From the NCBI GenBank assembly GCA_948567375.1, contig OX419762.1, positions 27,285,465 through 27,349,464 on the forward strand: a DNA stretch of 64,000 nucleotides. The letters are read 5' to 3'. The notes below the pieces were generated by a model. The model searched no databases, had not been told where the DNA came from, and saw only the letters and a list, made by a program, of their open reading frames with translations. Shown one piece after another: positions 23,884 through 35,863 of this stretch (position 1 is its first letter; each line of letters begins with the position of its first letter). The position numbers and the translations under genes are program-made. Origin of the DNA: Lunularia cruciata (Eukaryota > Streptophyta > Marchantiopsida > Lunulariales > Lunulariaceae).

Positions 23884-24621
23884 TGTAATACCAAGAGCTA
23901 ACCATATGATCTCAAAGTAAAATTTGGTTTGATAACATCTAGAATGATGGTATACATGATGGAAAAAATAGATCAAATATAAGTTTCACCAAAAGAGTAC
24001 TTCAACTAATAAAGCAAAAATCAAAATAAACTTGAAAACCTTAGAACCAATAGCTAGACATATGATTTGAAGGTGAGAATTGGTTTGGTAACATTTGGAA
24101 GGATGTCACACATGATGGACTAAATAGATCAGAAAGAGGTATCACCAAAAGGGGACTTCTACTAATAGAGTAGGAACCAAAATATGCTTGAAATCTTTGA
24201 AGGCAATTTTGGAAGCCTAAATAGATTAATTAGGCCTCAAAAATGTACAAATTTTCCCCGCAACAAAGGAAAGGCTAGCCTTACCCTCCCCCTTGGTTTG
24301 TCTCATCAAGAGCTTTCCAATGGTATCTCACCTATGTGAGTCTGAGATTCATATAGGAAGATTTCCTAAAAGATTCCTTCCGGTCAAAGGTTATTTGACC
24401 AACTAGATAGGATTAGGATCAACATGTCATACATCCAAGTAAGTACTCCAAGGGTAGAGCTTGCTGATAGGTCACCTATCTATGTACCTAATCATATGGT
24501 GGAGCTTCTTTGGAGGAGATCCTCTTTGTCTATATAATAAAGAGAAGGTGCTCCTTTGGAGCATCGGATGATTGAGTGTAAAATCTGTATTTTTTTCTCC
24601 TCTTGTCCTTGGAGTATTACA
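23884..24621 (+). repeat. 5' LTR of B copy 5 (long form, 738 bp)
   Basis: It starts TGTAATACC and ends GAGTATTACA. It carries the internal duplication typical of the long B LTR and the TATATAATAAAGAG TATA-like motif near 24532-24545. Confidence 0.88.
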
Positions 24622-26030
24622 ATAGTATCAAAGCGAGTATTTTAGTCCAAGAGAGTGGATCACCCCTCTTGGAAGAACACAAACTATTGAAATTGAGTAA
24701 TTTGAGGTAGAGAACATATAGTAATTGCTAGACTTGGTGAGGGTTTTAGAGAGAGGATGGGATGGATGCATGGGAGAACAATTTCCCACACCTAGTTTCC
24801 CATTCTTGAATCCATTCCACATCAAGGTTATGCACATCCAGTGTGAGCAAATAAGAGTATTGTTAGTTTATCACTTTGGAGCAAAATTCATGGACAGAGT
24901 GATGAACTCACCAAACTTGGTGATTCTACCTATGGTGGTATATAATAGAGATTAGGATTTGACAATCTATGTTCTATTATGATGTTATGGATGTGAATGT
25001 CCCAAATCCTTTCCCTTTTAACACTCAAGTAGAAATTTGTTATGTAATGATACCGAAAGTGATTTTTAGAGATTTTGTGGTTAGAAATTTGGTGAGGAGT
25101 ATTATCAATGAGTGATAGCTTTTGAGGTCCCAATGGTAGTCCTGATAGTTTGTGTGCCTTCCTACTTTAGATGAGCAAGAGATTTGGGACACCTTACTCC
25201 CATTGGTGAAATATGCTTACAATAATCTAGTGAATGCTTCTACAAAAATCACACTATTCTTCCTCATATATAAAGAGCATCCTTTCACACCTTCAAGCTT
25301 GATGAAGTCCCATATAGTGGCTACCAAGGTTGACATTGTCAACACTTTTTTTTCTAGAATCCAATAAGGTGTAGAGAATGCCAAGCATAGGTTATAGATC
25401 GCTCAAAATTGGCAAAAGCAGTATGCAGATGCACACCGCCAATGCATGAAGTTCAATGTAGGAGATCAAGTTTGGCTGTTGACCACCAACCTCAAGTTAG
25501 TTGGTCCTCAAAACTTTAGACCTTGTTTTGACCTTTCTCCATCCTTCATTGCATCAATACCATGGCTTATCACCTCGAGCTACCACCACATATGGAGATC
25601 CACCCGTTGTTTCATGTTTCCTTATTATCCCAATATGCTCCCCGGCCATCCCACTCCTCATCCATCCAAGAAAGTTGACCTTCTCCAACACTTGATGAGG
25701 CAAAGGGGTATGAGGTTGAACACATTCTTTAGAAATGCATCTGTGATGAGATTTTGGATGTTGGGCACCAATCTCAGATGGTTGTAGTGGTTGAAAGGTC
25801 ACCTATGGTAGTGGTGAACCTAGTTAGATAGTCTTGAGCTGCTTTTCCCACACTTAAGAGTTTCCCAAGCTCTCATGCTTTTTGAGAGGGAGGTCCTTGA
25901 CTTGTTTGGAACTCATAGTTACACTAGTTGGTGGAGTCTAATGCCAATGAAAGAGAGCGTGTGATGGGTTTTCATACTAGTATTATTGTTGTTCCAATAG
26001 TGTGAGAGGCATCCAATCGTCAGGTGTTAG
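23884..26030 (+). mobile_element. Gypsy family B, copy 5: 5' LTR, leader and pol end joined by an internal deletion
   Basis: The 5' LTR (23884-24621) is followed by a decayed primer site, ATAGTATCAAAGCG. The B leader follows with its conserved peptide region (24764-24955 and about 24985-25100). At about 25160 the sequence jumps to the integrase (ATTTGGGACACC..., then AYNNLVNASTKIT), so Gag, protease, polymerase and most of integrase are missing. The frame then passes FNVGDQVW (25448) and decays. Sequence from about 25750 to 26030 matches B poorly and no 3' LTR is seen; the D3 LTR follows. Confidence 0.78.
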
Positions 26031-26033
26031 GAC

Positions 26034-26721
26034 TATAATAGTCATTTTTGAATGTGTGTGATATTGTGATATTTAGTTTGGTATTACAAGTACTTGAGAG
26101 ATATTATTTATATAGAAATAAAGGATAGTTTTACCTTAGTCATGATTAGTTAAAGTTAGTCATAGCTAAGATAGAGAGGATCTTACTTTAGAGGAGGTAG
26201 AAAAGATGAGCACCACTATTTTGGATTCTAGTGTATTGACTTGGTATTATTCCTAGGTGTTTGACTTTGAGGAAAGAGTTGAGAACTCTTAAACCCATCA
26301 TCTTTTTGTTTCGGATTCTTCTATAGTCCAAGGACAGCCTATGTGAAGGAATCTTTGACTTAATGGTTGGGTCAAGATAAGACCACAAGCTTAGGAGAAT
26401 ATTCCCATGAGTATGGATATTTCTTTAACTTTTTGACTTTATTTGACTTTTAACCTAATAACTTGAGTTACTCTAGTAATTAGTAACTTTGGTGCGTAAC
26501 TATTTTACAAGTATATAAACTAGGGGTGAAGAGATACTCATTATCCTTTCATTTACAACTATCTCTCTCTCATTGACTTCTCTAATGAGCAATGTCTTGA
26601 GTCTTGGAGGTTAGCTTTGGAGGAGTATGTTGGAGTTGGGGTTCCTTGCCTTCTTAGTCCATGGTGTGTTACCATAATAGCCATCAAGGTTCATCTTGAG
26701 TGAGAGACAGGCCGGCTCACA
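26034..26721 (+). repeat. LTR of D copy 3
   Basis: It starts TATAATAGTCATTTTTG (decayed TGTAACACTCATTT) and ends CGGCTCACA. It aligns along its length with the D LTRs at 12898, 37522 and 51605. Confidence 0.8.
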
Positions 26722-29040
26722 TTTTTGGTTTGGTTGTTGGGACCTCTCTAGAAGACAAGATAATGTTCCACATACAATTCTATATTAGACAAAAGGAGGC
26801 CAAGAGAGCTCACTTGGAGAGAACATTGGGGGAAGAGAGGGCTGAATTTATGTTGGAGAAATTGGACCAATTTTTATACCTTGTAGGTCATTATGATATC
26901 TTTGAGGTGATTTTGTACATCTTGTATACATGACAGGATTTGGAGAGATTGTGTGAGGTGGATTATAGATTTTGGGGATTACAATGATTTTGGGCAAAAT
27001 CTCAAGTTTGAGATCTAGATTTGAAATTTCTACACATGATAGCTTGGGTTATCCTTTAGTTATAACACTTGAAGTTGTTATGAGAGCTAGTACACACACT
27101 AAGCTAGAATTTTTGAAAGTTGAAAAGGTAAGCTACTCCCGCAACTGCATACTCTCTAGAAAATTGTACATAGTCTGCCATTTCTTCCATTTTCAGTGGA
27201 TTTTTCTGAAACTTTTCAAGAAAATTAAGTGCCTAGTATTCTACTTTTTGGCCCAAGAATTAGAGAATGATCATTTTTGTGGAGGAAGTTATGAGTTTTT
27301 AAAGTGGGAGGGGTGGTTTTCAAACCAAACATGTGTGCTCAATAGAACGGTACCTAAGCCAACTGGCTCTATGAAAAGATCTGAAATTTTTCAGTGGAGG
27401 ATGCCCTAAATTTTTTATCATCTATGAAAATTTTTAGAGGATTGTGACATACAAGTTGAGAGAATTTTGTGAGATTGTGGGTTGAGGTCTCATGCATGAG
27501 GAGTGTGAGAGCAAATAAAAGCATATTTGAGTGTTTAGACTCATCTTGGGAACATAGAAGGTCACCAAGTGTGGATATTGAGGCTATCCAAGATTCCCCA
27601 AGGGTGACTATAGGGGTGGATTTGAGGAAAAGAGATTTTACAATTGAATTTGAAGAGAGTGTTGAGAGGATCTAAAAACCTACACCACTTGGAGGAAAGA
27701 GTGAGTCTAAGTGCTTTTTATGTAGAGAGAAGGGACATAAGGTAAGTTCATGTCCATTGACCTTTAAGAGCAAGAGATTGAGGAAAGGAGAGGCTCACTT
27801 GACTTGGGTTTGCATGCTGGACCTTCTTCACCAAGATTGGGAGGGAGAAGATCTAAGACCAAGGAGTTGTGTGAGGTTTATGGAGTGGAAGGGCTTCCAA
27901 AAAGACATGAGTGTAGTGGAGTAAAAGCACTTTTGGAGACTTTGGTGAAGGATCTTGGAGAGAGTGTTAGTATAGCTATAGAAATACTACCACCTTCATC
28001 AACTAGTTCTCAAGATTAGTGATGGAGATAATATTTTAACTTATGGATAAACTATCCATGAGTGTTTGATTAATATGCACTCTAGGATTTAATGTTGCAA
28101 TAGAAATCTTAGAGAACTTGAACCTATTGTATTCCCTAGGGTGGATTACTCTCAAATGGTGTTAGTTATGTACATACTCTTTTATTTATAAAGTGAGAGA
28201 AAAGAAAAACATTTTAGAGAATGGAGGAAGATAATGAGGGGCTAAGATGGGGAAACTTCCGGTTTCTTTGGCAAGGATGGAGAAGATGTGGAGGCCTTTG
28301 TGAGAGACTTCAAGAGAGCTTGCATATGAAATAATGAGAGGAAGAAGAATGAGTGGGCTTCATTATTACCAAATTTCTTTGAGGATGCAGTACTTACATG
28401 GTATGAGTAAGAATACCAAAAGAGAGAGTGGAGAGATGAGCAAGAAGAGTCTTGGGAGAGTTTGAATTCAACACTCATTGAGAACTCTCTTCCAGATGAG
28501 AGTTTTGAGAGATTGATGAGTGATGTTACCTCATTCAAACAAGGAGATGGAGAGAAAATGAAAGTCTATGTAGAAAGAGTGGAGAAGTTAGAGTCCAAAT
28601 TTTGCATAGTGTTGAGGAATGGTGGAGATGATGTGGAGACTACTATGATTGGCATAGGAGCTATGCTCACCAAGAATTTTTTGGGAGGGTTGAGACCACA
28701 AATAAGAAGCAAGGTGAGATATGAGAAATCTTCTTCCAAGGTTGAAGCTATCAAGATTGCAATTCATATGGATTCATTGCTTTAAATCCTTCTTTGAGAA
28801 AGGAGCTTAGAGTTGGATTGAGTTCTACAAGGAGCAAGAGGAAGAAGAAAGCAAAAGCTCCAATATTAATGGGGGTGGTGGATGCCAAGCCAACATCATG
28901 GAAGGCTTGTGAATATGCCTCCAAGATTGATAAGAGAATGAATGGTCACAACATCAAGGATGCACTTGTTGATGGAGGATCTACAGTGAATGCCATATTA
29001 GAAAGTTTGATGAGGAAGTTGGGTATGATACCCTCTAGAT
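26034..29040 (+). mobile_element. Gypsy family D, copy 3, truncated after protease
   Basis: The D LTR at 26034-26721 is followed by Gag-like sequence. A zinc knuckle CFLCREKGHKVSSC lies near 27716-27757. A capsid-like region follows near 28260-28785 (DVEAFVRDFKRAC, later SWESLNSTLIENSLPDESFE), then the protease region with KAPILMGVVDAKPT and DALVDGGSTVNAI (about 28966-29010). The same protease segment is in D1 near 63030-63180. Homology stops near 29040, where family C sequence of the opposite strand begins. The order knuckle, capsid, protease is unusual and suggests rearranged pieces. 26725-27700 otherwise shows only broken frames. Confidence 0.65.
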
Positions 29041-29044
29041 GGAA

Positions 29045-29575
29045 GTGGTACTACTCTCATTCTACCATCCTCCCATACACAAAGAAGTTATTTGCCCTCC
29101 AATCTGAACCGTCTAGCTTGCTGAAGAACACTGTCTCTCTCCTTGGCCCAATATGCCACCCATAACACTAGTGCAAAGATAGTCCATCACTAAGAAATCA
29201 TCATGAATGTCTCACTAAATTATACCATTATCTCTACTCTTTGGATATGTAATGTCAATAACTCCTTCTATATGCATTGAGAGAGATACTACCAAAGCCT
29301 CAAAACATAAACATAAAAAGGCATATGCATGCAAACTTGACACATCTCCTCATTTGTCTCACCATGCCAATGTGCTCCAATTTGATCTTGCTGGCTAGGA
29401 TATGGATTTCTACTCAACCCATCTACATCACGGTTCACCACTCCAAGTCTATGAAAAATTGTGAAATCATACTCCTATAAATCAAAACCCATTGTGCAAG
29501 CTTCCTTGAGAGCTTGTCAGACTCTATCAACCACTTCCTTGGTTGATGTTCAAATGATGAGAGTAAAGAGGTTAC
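29045..29575 (-). pseudogene. Gypsy family C, RNase H downstream part (left half of a split gene)
   Basis: On the minus strand, starting at the B copy 1 insertion, the frame reads LLSFEHQPRKWLIESDKLSR, then LAQWVLIYRS. This is the usual DHQPLKWL block of plant gypsy RNase H. Weaker sequence follows toward 29200. The upstream half of the same domain, ending CYLFGN, is at 35864-36037 on the other side of B copy 1. The shared GTTAC proves the split. Confidence 0.75.
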
Positions 29576-30159
29576 TGTAATACTCCGAGGACAAGAGAAA
29601 AGAGAAAACACAGATTGCACACTCAAACATTCGATGCCCCAAGGGAGCACCTTCTCTTTATTATATAGACAAAGATGATCTCCTCCAAAGAAGCTCCACC
29701 ATAGGATTAGGGACACAGATAGGTGACATGTCAGCAAGCTCCACCCTTGGATTACTTACTTGGATGGGTGACCTGTCTGGTCTAGGTACTATCTGGTTGG
29801 TCAAACAAGCTTTGACCGGAGGGAATCTTTTAGGGAATCTTCCTGTAGGAATCTCAGAATCACATGAGTAAGGTACCGTTGGAAAGCTCTTGATGAGACA
29901 AACCAAGGGGGAGGGAAGGCCAGCCCTTCCTCCGTTGGGGGGGGGAATCTGCACATTTTCGAGGCCTAATTCATCCGTTTAGGCCTCCGAAATTGCCTTC
30001 AAAGATTTCAGGCATATTTTGGTTCCTACTCTATTAGTAGAAGTCCCCTTTTGGTGATACTTCTATCTGATCTATTTTGACCATCATGTATAACATCATT
30101 CTAGATGTTACCAAACCAAATTTCACATCTAGATCATATGGCTAACCCTTGGTATTACA
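29576..30159 (-). repeat. 3' LTR of B copy 1 (short form, 584 bp)
   Basis: On the minus strand it starts TGTAATACCAAGGG right after the purine tract AAAAGGAGGGAGGTC (about 30160-30174) and ends GAGTATTACA. It lacks about 155 bp present in the long B LTRs. Confidence 0.93.
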
Positions 30160-30172
30160 GACCTCCCTCCTT

Positions 30173-33100
30173 TTAAGACGCAACGTCCTCGTTGTGCAAT
30201 TGTTGCTCAAATGCTTGCACCAACACCGGTGCATGTGCCAAATTGGCAGCGGGTTCCCAGGTTGCTTCATAGAGGGGGTAACCTTTCCATTGTACTAGAT
30301 ATTCCACCCGCGGATGGCGAGTACCACGCATGCGCTTTTGGAGAATCCGCTCCACTTCATATTCCTTTGTGCCATCGATGATTGTCGGACAAGGTCGAAT
30401 GTCATGTGTGGAAGTACCTTGGCCTGATCGGGGAGCATATCTGCGTAATAGGGAGACATGGAACACTGGATGGATCTTCATGTGTGGTGGTAGCTCAAGG
30501 TGATAGGCCACAGTGTCGATGCGACGAAGAATTGAGAAAGGCCCAATAAAACGAGGTCTGAGCTTACGAGATCCAACTAATGTGAGGTTGGTTGTCGATA
30601 GCCACACTTGATCCCCAACATTGAACTCCATGTGCCTACAGTGTGCATCAGCATACTGCTTTTGTCGATTTTGCACAATCTGTAACCTGTGCTTGGCGCT
30701 TTCCACACCTTGTTGGATTCTAGAAACAAATGTGTTGATTGCATCAACCTTGGTAGTCACTGGATAGATCTTCATCAAGCTTGAAGGTGTGAAGGGATGC
30801 TCACCATACATGAGGAAGAACGGAGTGACTTGGGTGGAGGCATTCACTGAATTGTTGTAAGCGAATCCCACCAACGGTAGTAGGGTGTCCCACCTCTCTT
30901 GCTCTTCTAAGGTGAAGCCGCGTAACATGTCTTCAATCGTGCGATTAGCCCGCTCTATTTGGCCATCTGTTTGTGGGTGGTAAGCTGTAGACATGGCCAA
31001 CTTGGTTTTGAAGAACCCAAAGAGTGTTCGCCAAAACAAACTGGTGAATTGGGTGCCTCTATCGGTGATGAGTACTCTAGACAAGCCATGGTGAGCAAAG
31101 ACTGCATCTAAGTATAGTTGAGCTAGTTGTGGAGCGGTCACCTCCTTGGTGGTAGGGCGTACATGAATCATTTTGCTGAGCCAGTCCACAAAGACCACAA
31201 TGGAGTCAAACCCTGAAGTAGTCTTGGGTAATTCACAGACGAGATCCATACTCACTTGTTCCCAACGTTGGGTAGGAGTGGGAAGAGGTTGAAGGAGCCC
31301 TGCAGGAGCTTGATTAGAAGCTTTGTTTTGTTGACAAAGTAGACAGCTACGCACATAGTCCATCACGTTGTTGCTCATCTTGGGCCAATAGTAATGGCGC
31401 TTGACTGCCTCCAAGGTCTTGTCCACTCCGACATGAGCTGCAATGGCCGAATCATGACATTCCGCTAGAATGGTGGTGCGTAATTCTGGGACATTTGGGA
31501 TCCACAATCGGCCCTCCCGAAAGGTGAGTCCTTGGGTGCTGGTGACACCTTTGGACAATTGCGCTTCTACAATCTGTGGATCAGTTTTTGTAGTAGCTAG
31601 AATCTCTTGCCAGAATTCAGGGTTAATCTTAACCTTTGCCGCCAAGTTGTTGGCCATTGGCATGCAGGTGAATGCATCTGCAAGTTGCTTCTTACCTTCC
31701 ACGTAGGTGATTGTCATGTTGAAGCATTGTCGCCACTTTGCCCACCGAATTTGGCGACGAGATAGATCCTTCTGCGTCTCGAGGTAGACTAGAGGTTTGT
31801 GATCTGTCTCTACTACAAATGCCTTCTCGCCCAAGTAGTGCTTCCAATGCTCGGTTGCTAGAACGATGGCCAGCTCTTCTCGTTCTGTGGTGTGGTAGTT
31901 GCGCTCTGCCGGTAACAACTTTCGAGAGAAATATGCAATTGGATGCCATCCGTCATGCCACTCTTGTTGTAGGACTGCTCCTATTGCTACGCCTGATGCA
32001 TCCGGAGCCAACTTGATTGGACGTTTTGGGTCATACCACTTCAAGATTGGTGCATGTAGCAAGGCGGCCTTCAATTCTTGAAAGGCCAACTCTTGTGCAA
32101 TTCCCCATGTCCACTTCTTCCCCTTGCCCAGTAGTGCCGTTAAAGGCTGTGCAACCTTGGAGAAGTCCTTGACAAATCTACGATAGAATCCCGTCAACCC
32201 CAAGAAGCTCTTAATTTGAGTCAAATCTTCTGGGGCACTCCATTTTTGAATGACCTCTATTTTATCTATCAATACTTGAATGCCCTCTGCACTCACTCTA
32301 TGCCCTAAGTAGTCTACTTCAGACTTGCCAAACTCACACTTTGAGATTTTGGCGTACAACTGATTCTGTCTTAGAATCTGGAGGACCTCTCGTAGATGTT
32401 GTTTGTGTTCTGTCATCGTGCTACTATATACTAAGATATCATCCAAGAAGAGGATAACAGACTTATCCAAGTATGGACGAAATATGTCATTCATTAGGCT
32501 CATGAAAGTGGCATGCGCATTGGTGAGCCCAAAAGGCATCACAAGATACTCAAAGTGGCCATACCTGGTTCGAAAGGTAGTTTTGTACACATCCTCCTCT
32601 GCAATTCGGATTTGATTGTAACCGCTCCACAAGTCCAATTTGGTGAAGTATCTCGCCCCATGGAGTTGATCAAACAGGTCATCCATGCGAGGTAAGGGGT
32701 ATTTGTTCTTCACTGTTTGCTGATTGAGACTCCGATAGTCAATGCACATGCGCATTGTACCATCCTTCTTCTTCACAAACAAGACAGGGGCCCCATATGG
32801 TGATACGCTAGGTTGGATGAACCCTTTCTGTAGCATCTCCTCAATTTGAGTCTTACACTCCTCCAACTCATGAGGTGATAGGCGATATGGGGCCTTACAA
32901 GGAGGTGTCTTCCCCAAGAGTGTCTCTATTTTGTGATCTACTCGCCTTTTAGGTGGTAATCCTGAGGGTAGATCATCGAGAAAGACATCTTGAAACTCAT
33001 CTACCACATCCTTCAATTTCTCAGGAATTTGTCCAGCGAGTTGTGCACTCTGGACTTCTCTTATTAGACCCAGAAAACATCTATCGGTCTTACAGACAGT

Positions 33101-33271
33101 TGTCGTCCCTATGACATATAGAGGCAGTTTCTGCCTGTGTGATTTTTCTTTAACCCCAATGATTGACCATTGGTGGGTTCTCACTACTTTCTTCCTCCAA
33201 TCCACCATTGGGTTGTACTGCTCCATCCATGGCATGCCTAAAATTGCATCATAACGGGCTAACTGTATCAC
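30173..33271 (-). CDS. B copy 1 Pol: protease end, reverse transcriptase, RNase H, integrase, chromodomain
   Basis: The open stretch has 1032 codons. Residues 1-40 are the end of the protease (DAILGMPWM). Its active site (LIDPGATENF) lies upstream, cut off by a TGA at 33329-33331. The polymerase spans about 125-300, with [10 protein letters not shown] at 211 and catalytic LDD at 276-278. RNase H spans about 420-535 (PDASG, ETDHKPL). The integrase zinc site uses H606, H613, C643 and C646; the catalytic triad is D676, D737, E773. A chromodomain occupies about 970-1025 (EYEVERIL, then YLVQWKGY), which places the family among chromoviruses. NAHATF replaces the usual NAPATF near 251. Catalytic residues are intact, so the stop in protease is the main visible defect. 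Confidence 0.9.
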   Translation of the reverse strand: MIQLARYDAILGMPWMEQYNPMVDWRKKVVRTHQWSIIGVKEKSHRQKLPLYVIGTTTVCKTDRCFLGLIREVQSAQLAGQIPEKLKDVVDEFQDVFLDDLPSGLPPKRRVDHKIETLLGKTPPCKAPYRLSPHELEECKTQIEEMLQKGFIQPSVSPYGAPVLFVKKKDGTMRMCIDYRSLNQQTVKNKYPLPRMDDLFDQLHGARYFTKLDLWSGYNQIRIAEEDVYKTTFRTRYGHFEYLVMPFGLTNAHATFMSLMNDIFRPYLDKSVILFLDDILVYSSTMTEHKQHLREVLQILRQNQLYAKISKCEFGKSEVDYLGHRVSAEGIQVLIDKIEVIQKWSAPEDLTQIKSFLGLTGFYRRFVKDFSKVAQPLTALLGKGKKWTWGIAQELAFQELKAALLHAPILKWYDPKRPIKLAPDASGVAIGAVLQQEWHDGWHPIAYFSRKLLPAERNYHTTEREELAIVLATEHWKHYLGEKAFVVETDHKPLVYLETQKDLSRRQIRWAKWRQCFNMTITYVEGKKQLADAFTCMPMANNLAAKVKINPEFWQEILATTKTDPQIVEAQLSKGVTSTQGLTFREGRLWIPNVPELRTTILAECHDSAIAAHVGVDKTLEAVKRHYYWPKMSNNVMDYVRSCLLCQQNKASNQAPAGLLQPLPTPTQRWEQVSMDLVCELPKTTSGFDSIVVFVDWLSKMIHVRPTTKEVTAPQLAQLYLDAVFAHHGLSRVLITDRGTQFTSLFWRTLFGFFKTKLAMSTAYHPQTDGQIERANRTIEDMLRGFTLEEQERWDTLLPLVGFAYNNSVNASTQVTPFFLMYGEHPFTPSSLMKIYPVTTKVDAINTFVSRIQQGVESAKHRLQIVQNRQKQYADAHCRHMEFNVGDQVWLSTTNLTLVGSRKLRPRFIGPFSILRRIDTVAYHLELPPHMKIHPVFHVSLLRRYAPRSGQGTSTHDIRPCPTIIDGTKEYEVERILQKRMRGTRHPRVEYLVQWKGYPLYEATWEPAANLAHAPVLVQAFEQQLHNEDVAS

Positions 33272-33672
33272 TCGCCATTCAATTGCTTCCTGATATTCTC
33301 CTACAGAGAGGGTTACCCGTCTAGGTAATCATTCAATCCTCTCTGTTTGCCCATTTGGTAACTCTACTTCTTCACTTCCATCTCTCTCTAGATCCATTCC
33401 CAAGCTTATTGCAACAAAGCGAGACAAGAAATTCTCTGTTGCTCCCGGATCTATTAATACTCTCACTTGATTATCTTCTAGGATTCCATTCACGACAATC
33501 AATTGTGAGGTTGCCTTTTGGGATCTTTGCGCATTATTCTTCTTCCTTCCCTCGCTTCTCTGCTTCCTTATTGAGCCAGTAAGGCCATGAGGTACATTTA
33601 TTGGCGATCTTCGTTTTCCAAAGTGGTTTCCACCTCCTCCTCTTCAATGTGCCTCTCCATGTTGTTCAAAGA

Positions 33673-34704
33673 TCACCTGTACAAAGGCCGAGGGCCTCTA
33701 GGGAAACGAGTGCGACAATTGGTAGATATGTGCCCAATACGGCCACAATTGTAACAACGGCGTTGTTCTCCTCGAGTCCCTTCTCCTCGTGGGACTCCAT
33801 CTCTTTGTTCTTCTACCCGTCCCCGCTCTCCTTGAAGCGCCCATGCTCCTCGATCCCAGAATCAAAGGTTGCCCAATTCCATTGATACTGGTCCACCCAT
33901 GTGTGGCATTTCTGCCCGATAATGTTGAGGTGGAACTACTCCTTCACCTCCACCTAATGCTCCAGCTATTCTCTGTGCACAAGCAATAGCTTCAAATACC
34001 GTGTGAGGGTTTTGCACCATGACTTCTTGACAAATCCGCTCTTCCAACCCTCGTTTGAAATTGTCGAGAGCCTCTGCTGGACTCATGTCGGTAATTGCAG
34101 CTTGTAGATCCAGAAATGCCTCCACATACTCTTGTACGTTATTCTTCTGTCTCAATCCCCATAGTCGGGTTTGAGCCATCTGCACAGAATCCACCGATTG
34201 GAAATTCTTGAGCAGTCCTTCTTGCATTGCTGTCCATGTGACCTCCCTTCTCTCTGCCAGCATGGATCGTTCCCAAGCATCATACCATGTGAGGGCTTTA
34301 TCGGTCAAGTACCCACATGCAAACACGCCTGTAGCATGCTCTGTGATCTCTGTTGAGAACAATCAAAAATATTGATTCATTCTTGAGATCCAATTCTCCA
34401 CTACTCCCATCATACGCTGCCCCTTATAAGGCTCGATGTTGCAGGTCTTCTTCATCCGGAGTAGCAATGTGGCTTCATCGTTGATAGGGTTCGTAGGCAC
34501 GGGTGCCTCTCCAAGTACTTCAGTCGCAGGTACTGGGTTTTGAGACGGCTCTTCTTCTTGCATGGCTTGATCATTCCTGAGGATCTGCACTTGACTTTGC
34601 AATGTCTCCATGGTCATCTTAATCTCTCGAAATTCATTCAACATATCTTGCATTCCTTGCACCAGCTCTTGCAACTGCGGATCCATGGTTCTTGCAACAC
34701 CCAA
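33673..34704 (-). pseudogene. B copy 1 Gag, with internal stops
   Basis: The frame has MDPQLQELVQGMQDMLNEFR near its start, a capsid region (VVENWISRMNQYF, then ALTWYDAWERSM, EYVEAFLDLQ), and a CCHC knuckle CYNCGRIGHISTNC at 33715-33756. TGA codons at 34363-34365, 33862-33864 and 33673-33675 interrupt it. The TGA at 33862 is also present in copy 2 (59334). The other two read as glutamine codons in copy 2. The next stop in this frame is TAA at 33598-33600, and pol lies in the -1 frame. Confidence 0.85.
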
Positions 34705-34719
34705 TTGCTAACGGCTACT

Positions 34720-35149
34720 TCAATACAGAGTCAATATAATCACTTTGGAAGGTGCACAAACTATCGGAACTACCATTGGGACCTCAGAAGCTATCACTTG
34801 TTGATAATACTCCTCACCAAAATTCCTAACCACAAAATCTCTAAACATCAATTTTGGCCTCACTACATAATGGATTTCTACTTGAGTGTTGAAAGGGAGA
34901 GGATTTGGGACATTCATATCCATATTATCATAATAGAATGTAGATCGTCAAATCCCACTCTCTGTCATATATCACCACAGGTAGAATCACCGGGTTTGGT
35001 GAGTTCATCACTCTGTCCATGAATTCCGCACCAAAGTGATAAACTAGCGATACTCTCATCTGCTCACACTGGATGTACATAACCTTGATGTGGAATGAGT
35101 TTGAGAATGGAAAGCTAGGTGCGGGAAATTGTCCCCCCGGTGCATCCAT
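34720..35149 (-). CDS. Unrecognised leader coding region of gypsy family B, between 5' LTR and gag
   Basis: Two abutting frames lie between the primer site and Gag. The first starts with the ATG at 35147-35149 (MDAPGGQFPAPSFPFSN, then FHIKVMYIQCEQMRV, EFMDRVMNSPNP) and ends at 34928. The second covers 34923-34720 in another frame (MDMNVPNPLPFNTQ, then VEIHYVV, MFRDFVVRNFGEEYYQQV). The same peptides, in the same order and with the same frame change, occur in B copies 2 (60192-60640), 4 (50360-50760) and 5 (24764-25100). I do not recognise the family. A single original protein of about 145 residues interrupted by a shared shift, or two small proteins, are both possible. Confidence 0.5.
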
Positions 35150-35289
35150 CCCATCCGCTCTCTAAAGTCCTTCCTAAGTCTAGCGATTACTCTATGTTCT
35201 CCACCTCAAATTACTCAGTTTCAGTAGTTCGTGCTATTCCAAGAGGGGTGATCCACTCTCTTGGACTAGAACACTCGCTCTGATACCAT

Positions 35290-35863
35290 TGTAATACTCC
35301 GAGGACAAGAGAAGAGAGAAAACATAGATTGCACACTCAAACATTCGATGCCCCAAGGGAGCACCTTCTCTTTATTATATAGACAAAGATGATCTTCTCC
35401 AAGGAAGCTCTACCATAGGATTAGGGACACAGATAGGTGACATGTCAGCAAGCTCCACCCTTGGATTACTTACTTGGATGGGTGACCTGTCTGGTCTAGG
35501 TCCTATCTGGTTGGTCAAATGAGCTTTGACCAAAGGGAATCTTCCTGTAGGAATCTCAGAATCACATGAGTAAGGTACCGTTGGAAAGCTCTCGACGAGA
35601 CAAACCAGGGGGGAGGGAAGGCCAGCCTTTTGTCTATTTGGGGGGGGGGAATCTGCACATTTTTTAGGCCTAATTCATCCGTTTAGGCCTCCGAAATTGC
35701 CCTCAAAGATTTCAGGCATATTTTGGTTCCTACTCTATTAGTAGAAGTCCCCTTTTGGTGATACTTCTATCTGATCTATTTTGACCATCATGTATAACAT
35801 CATTCTAGATGTTACCAAACCGAATTTCACATCTAGATCATATGGCTCACCCTTGATATTACA
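35290..35863 (-). repeat. 5' LTR of B copy 1 (short form, 574 bp)
   Basis: It is nearly identical to the 3' LTR apart from scattered substitutions and a small deletion near 35535. The primer site TGGTATCAGAGC follows on the minus strand at 35277-35288, one base after the LTR. Confidence 0.93.

Larger units (their letters stand above)
29576..35863 (-). mobile_element. Gypsy family B, copy 1: nearly intact chromovirus, target duplication GTTAC
   Basis: The element is 6288 bp, flanked by GTTAC at 29571-29575 and 35864-35868. On the minus strand the order is 5' LTR (35863-35290), primer site, leader with extra coding region, Gag, protease, polymerase, RNase H, integrase, chromodomain, purine tract and 3' LTR (30159-29576). 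The LTRs are very similar and the pol frame is open for 1032 codons, so it is the youngest complete element here. Stops in Gag and protease probably make it non-autonomous. Confidence 0.93.

Noticed and set aside
31470-32695. Plus-strand frames opposite the B copy 1 polymerase
   Set aside because: They are antisense to the intact 1032-codon pol frame and carry no independent motif.
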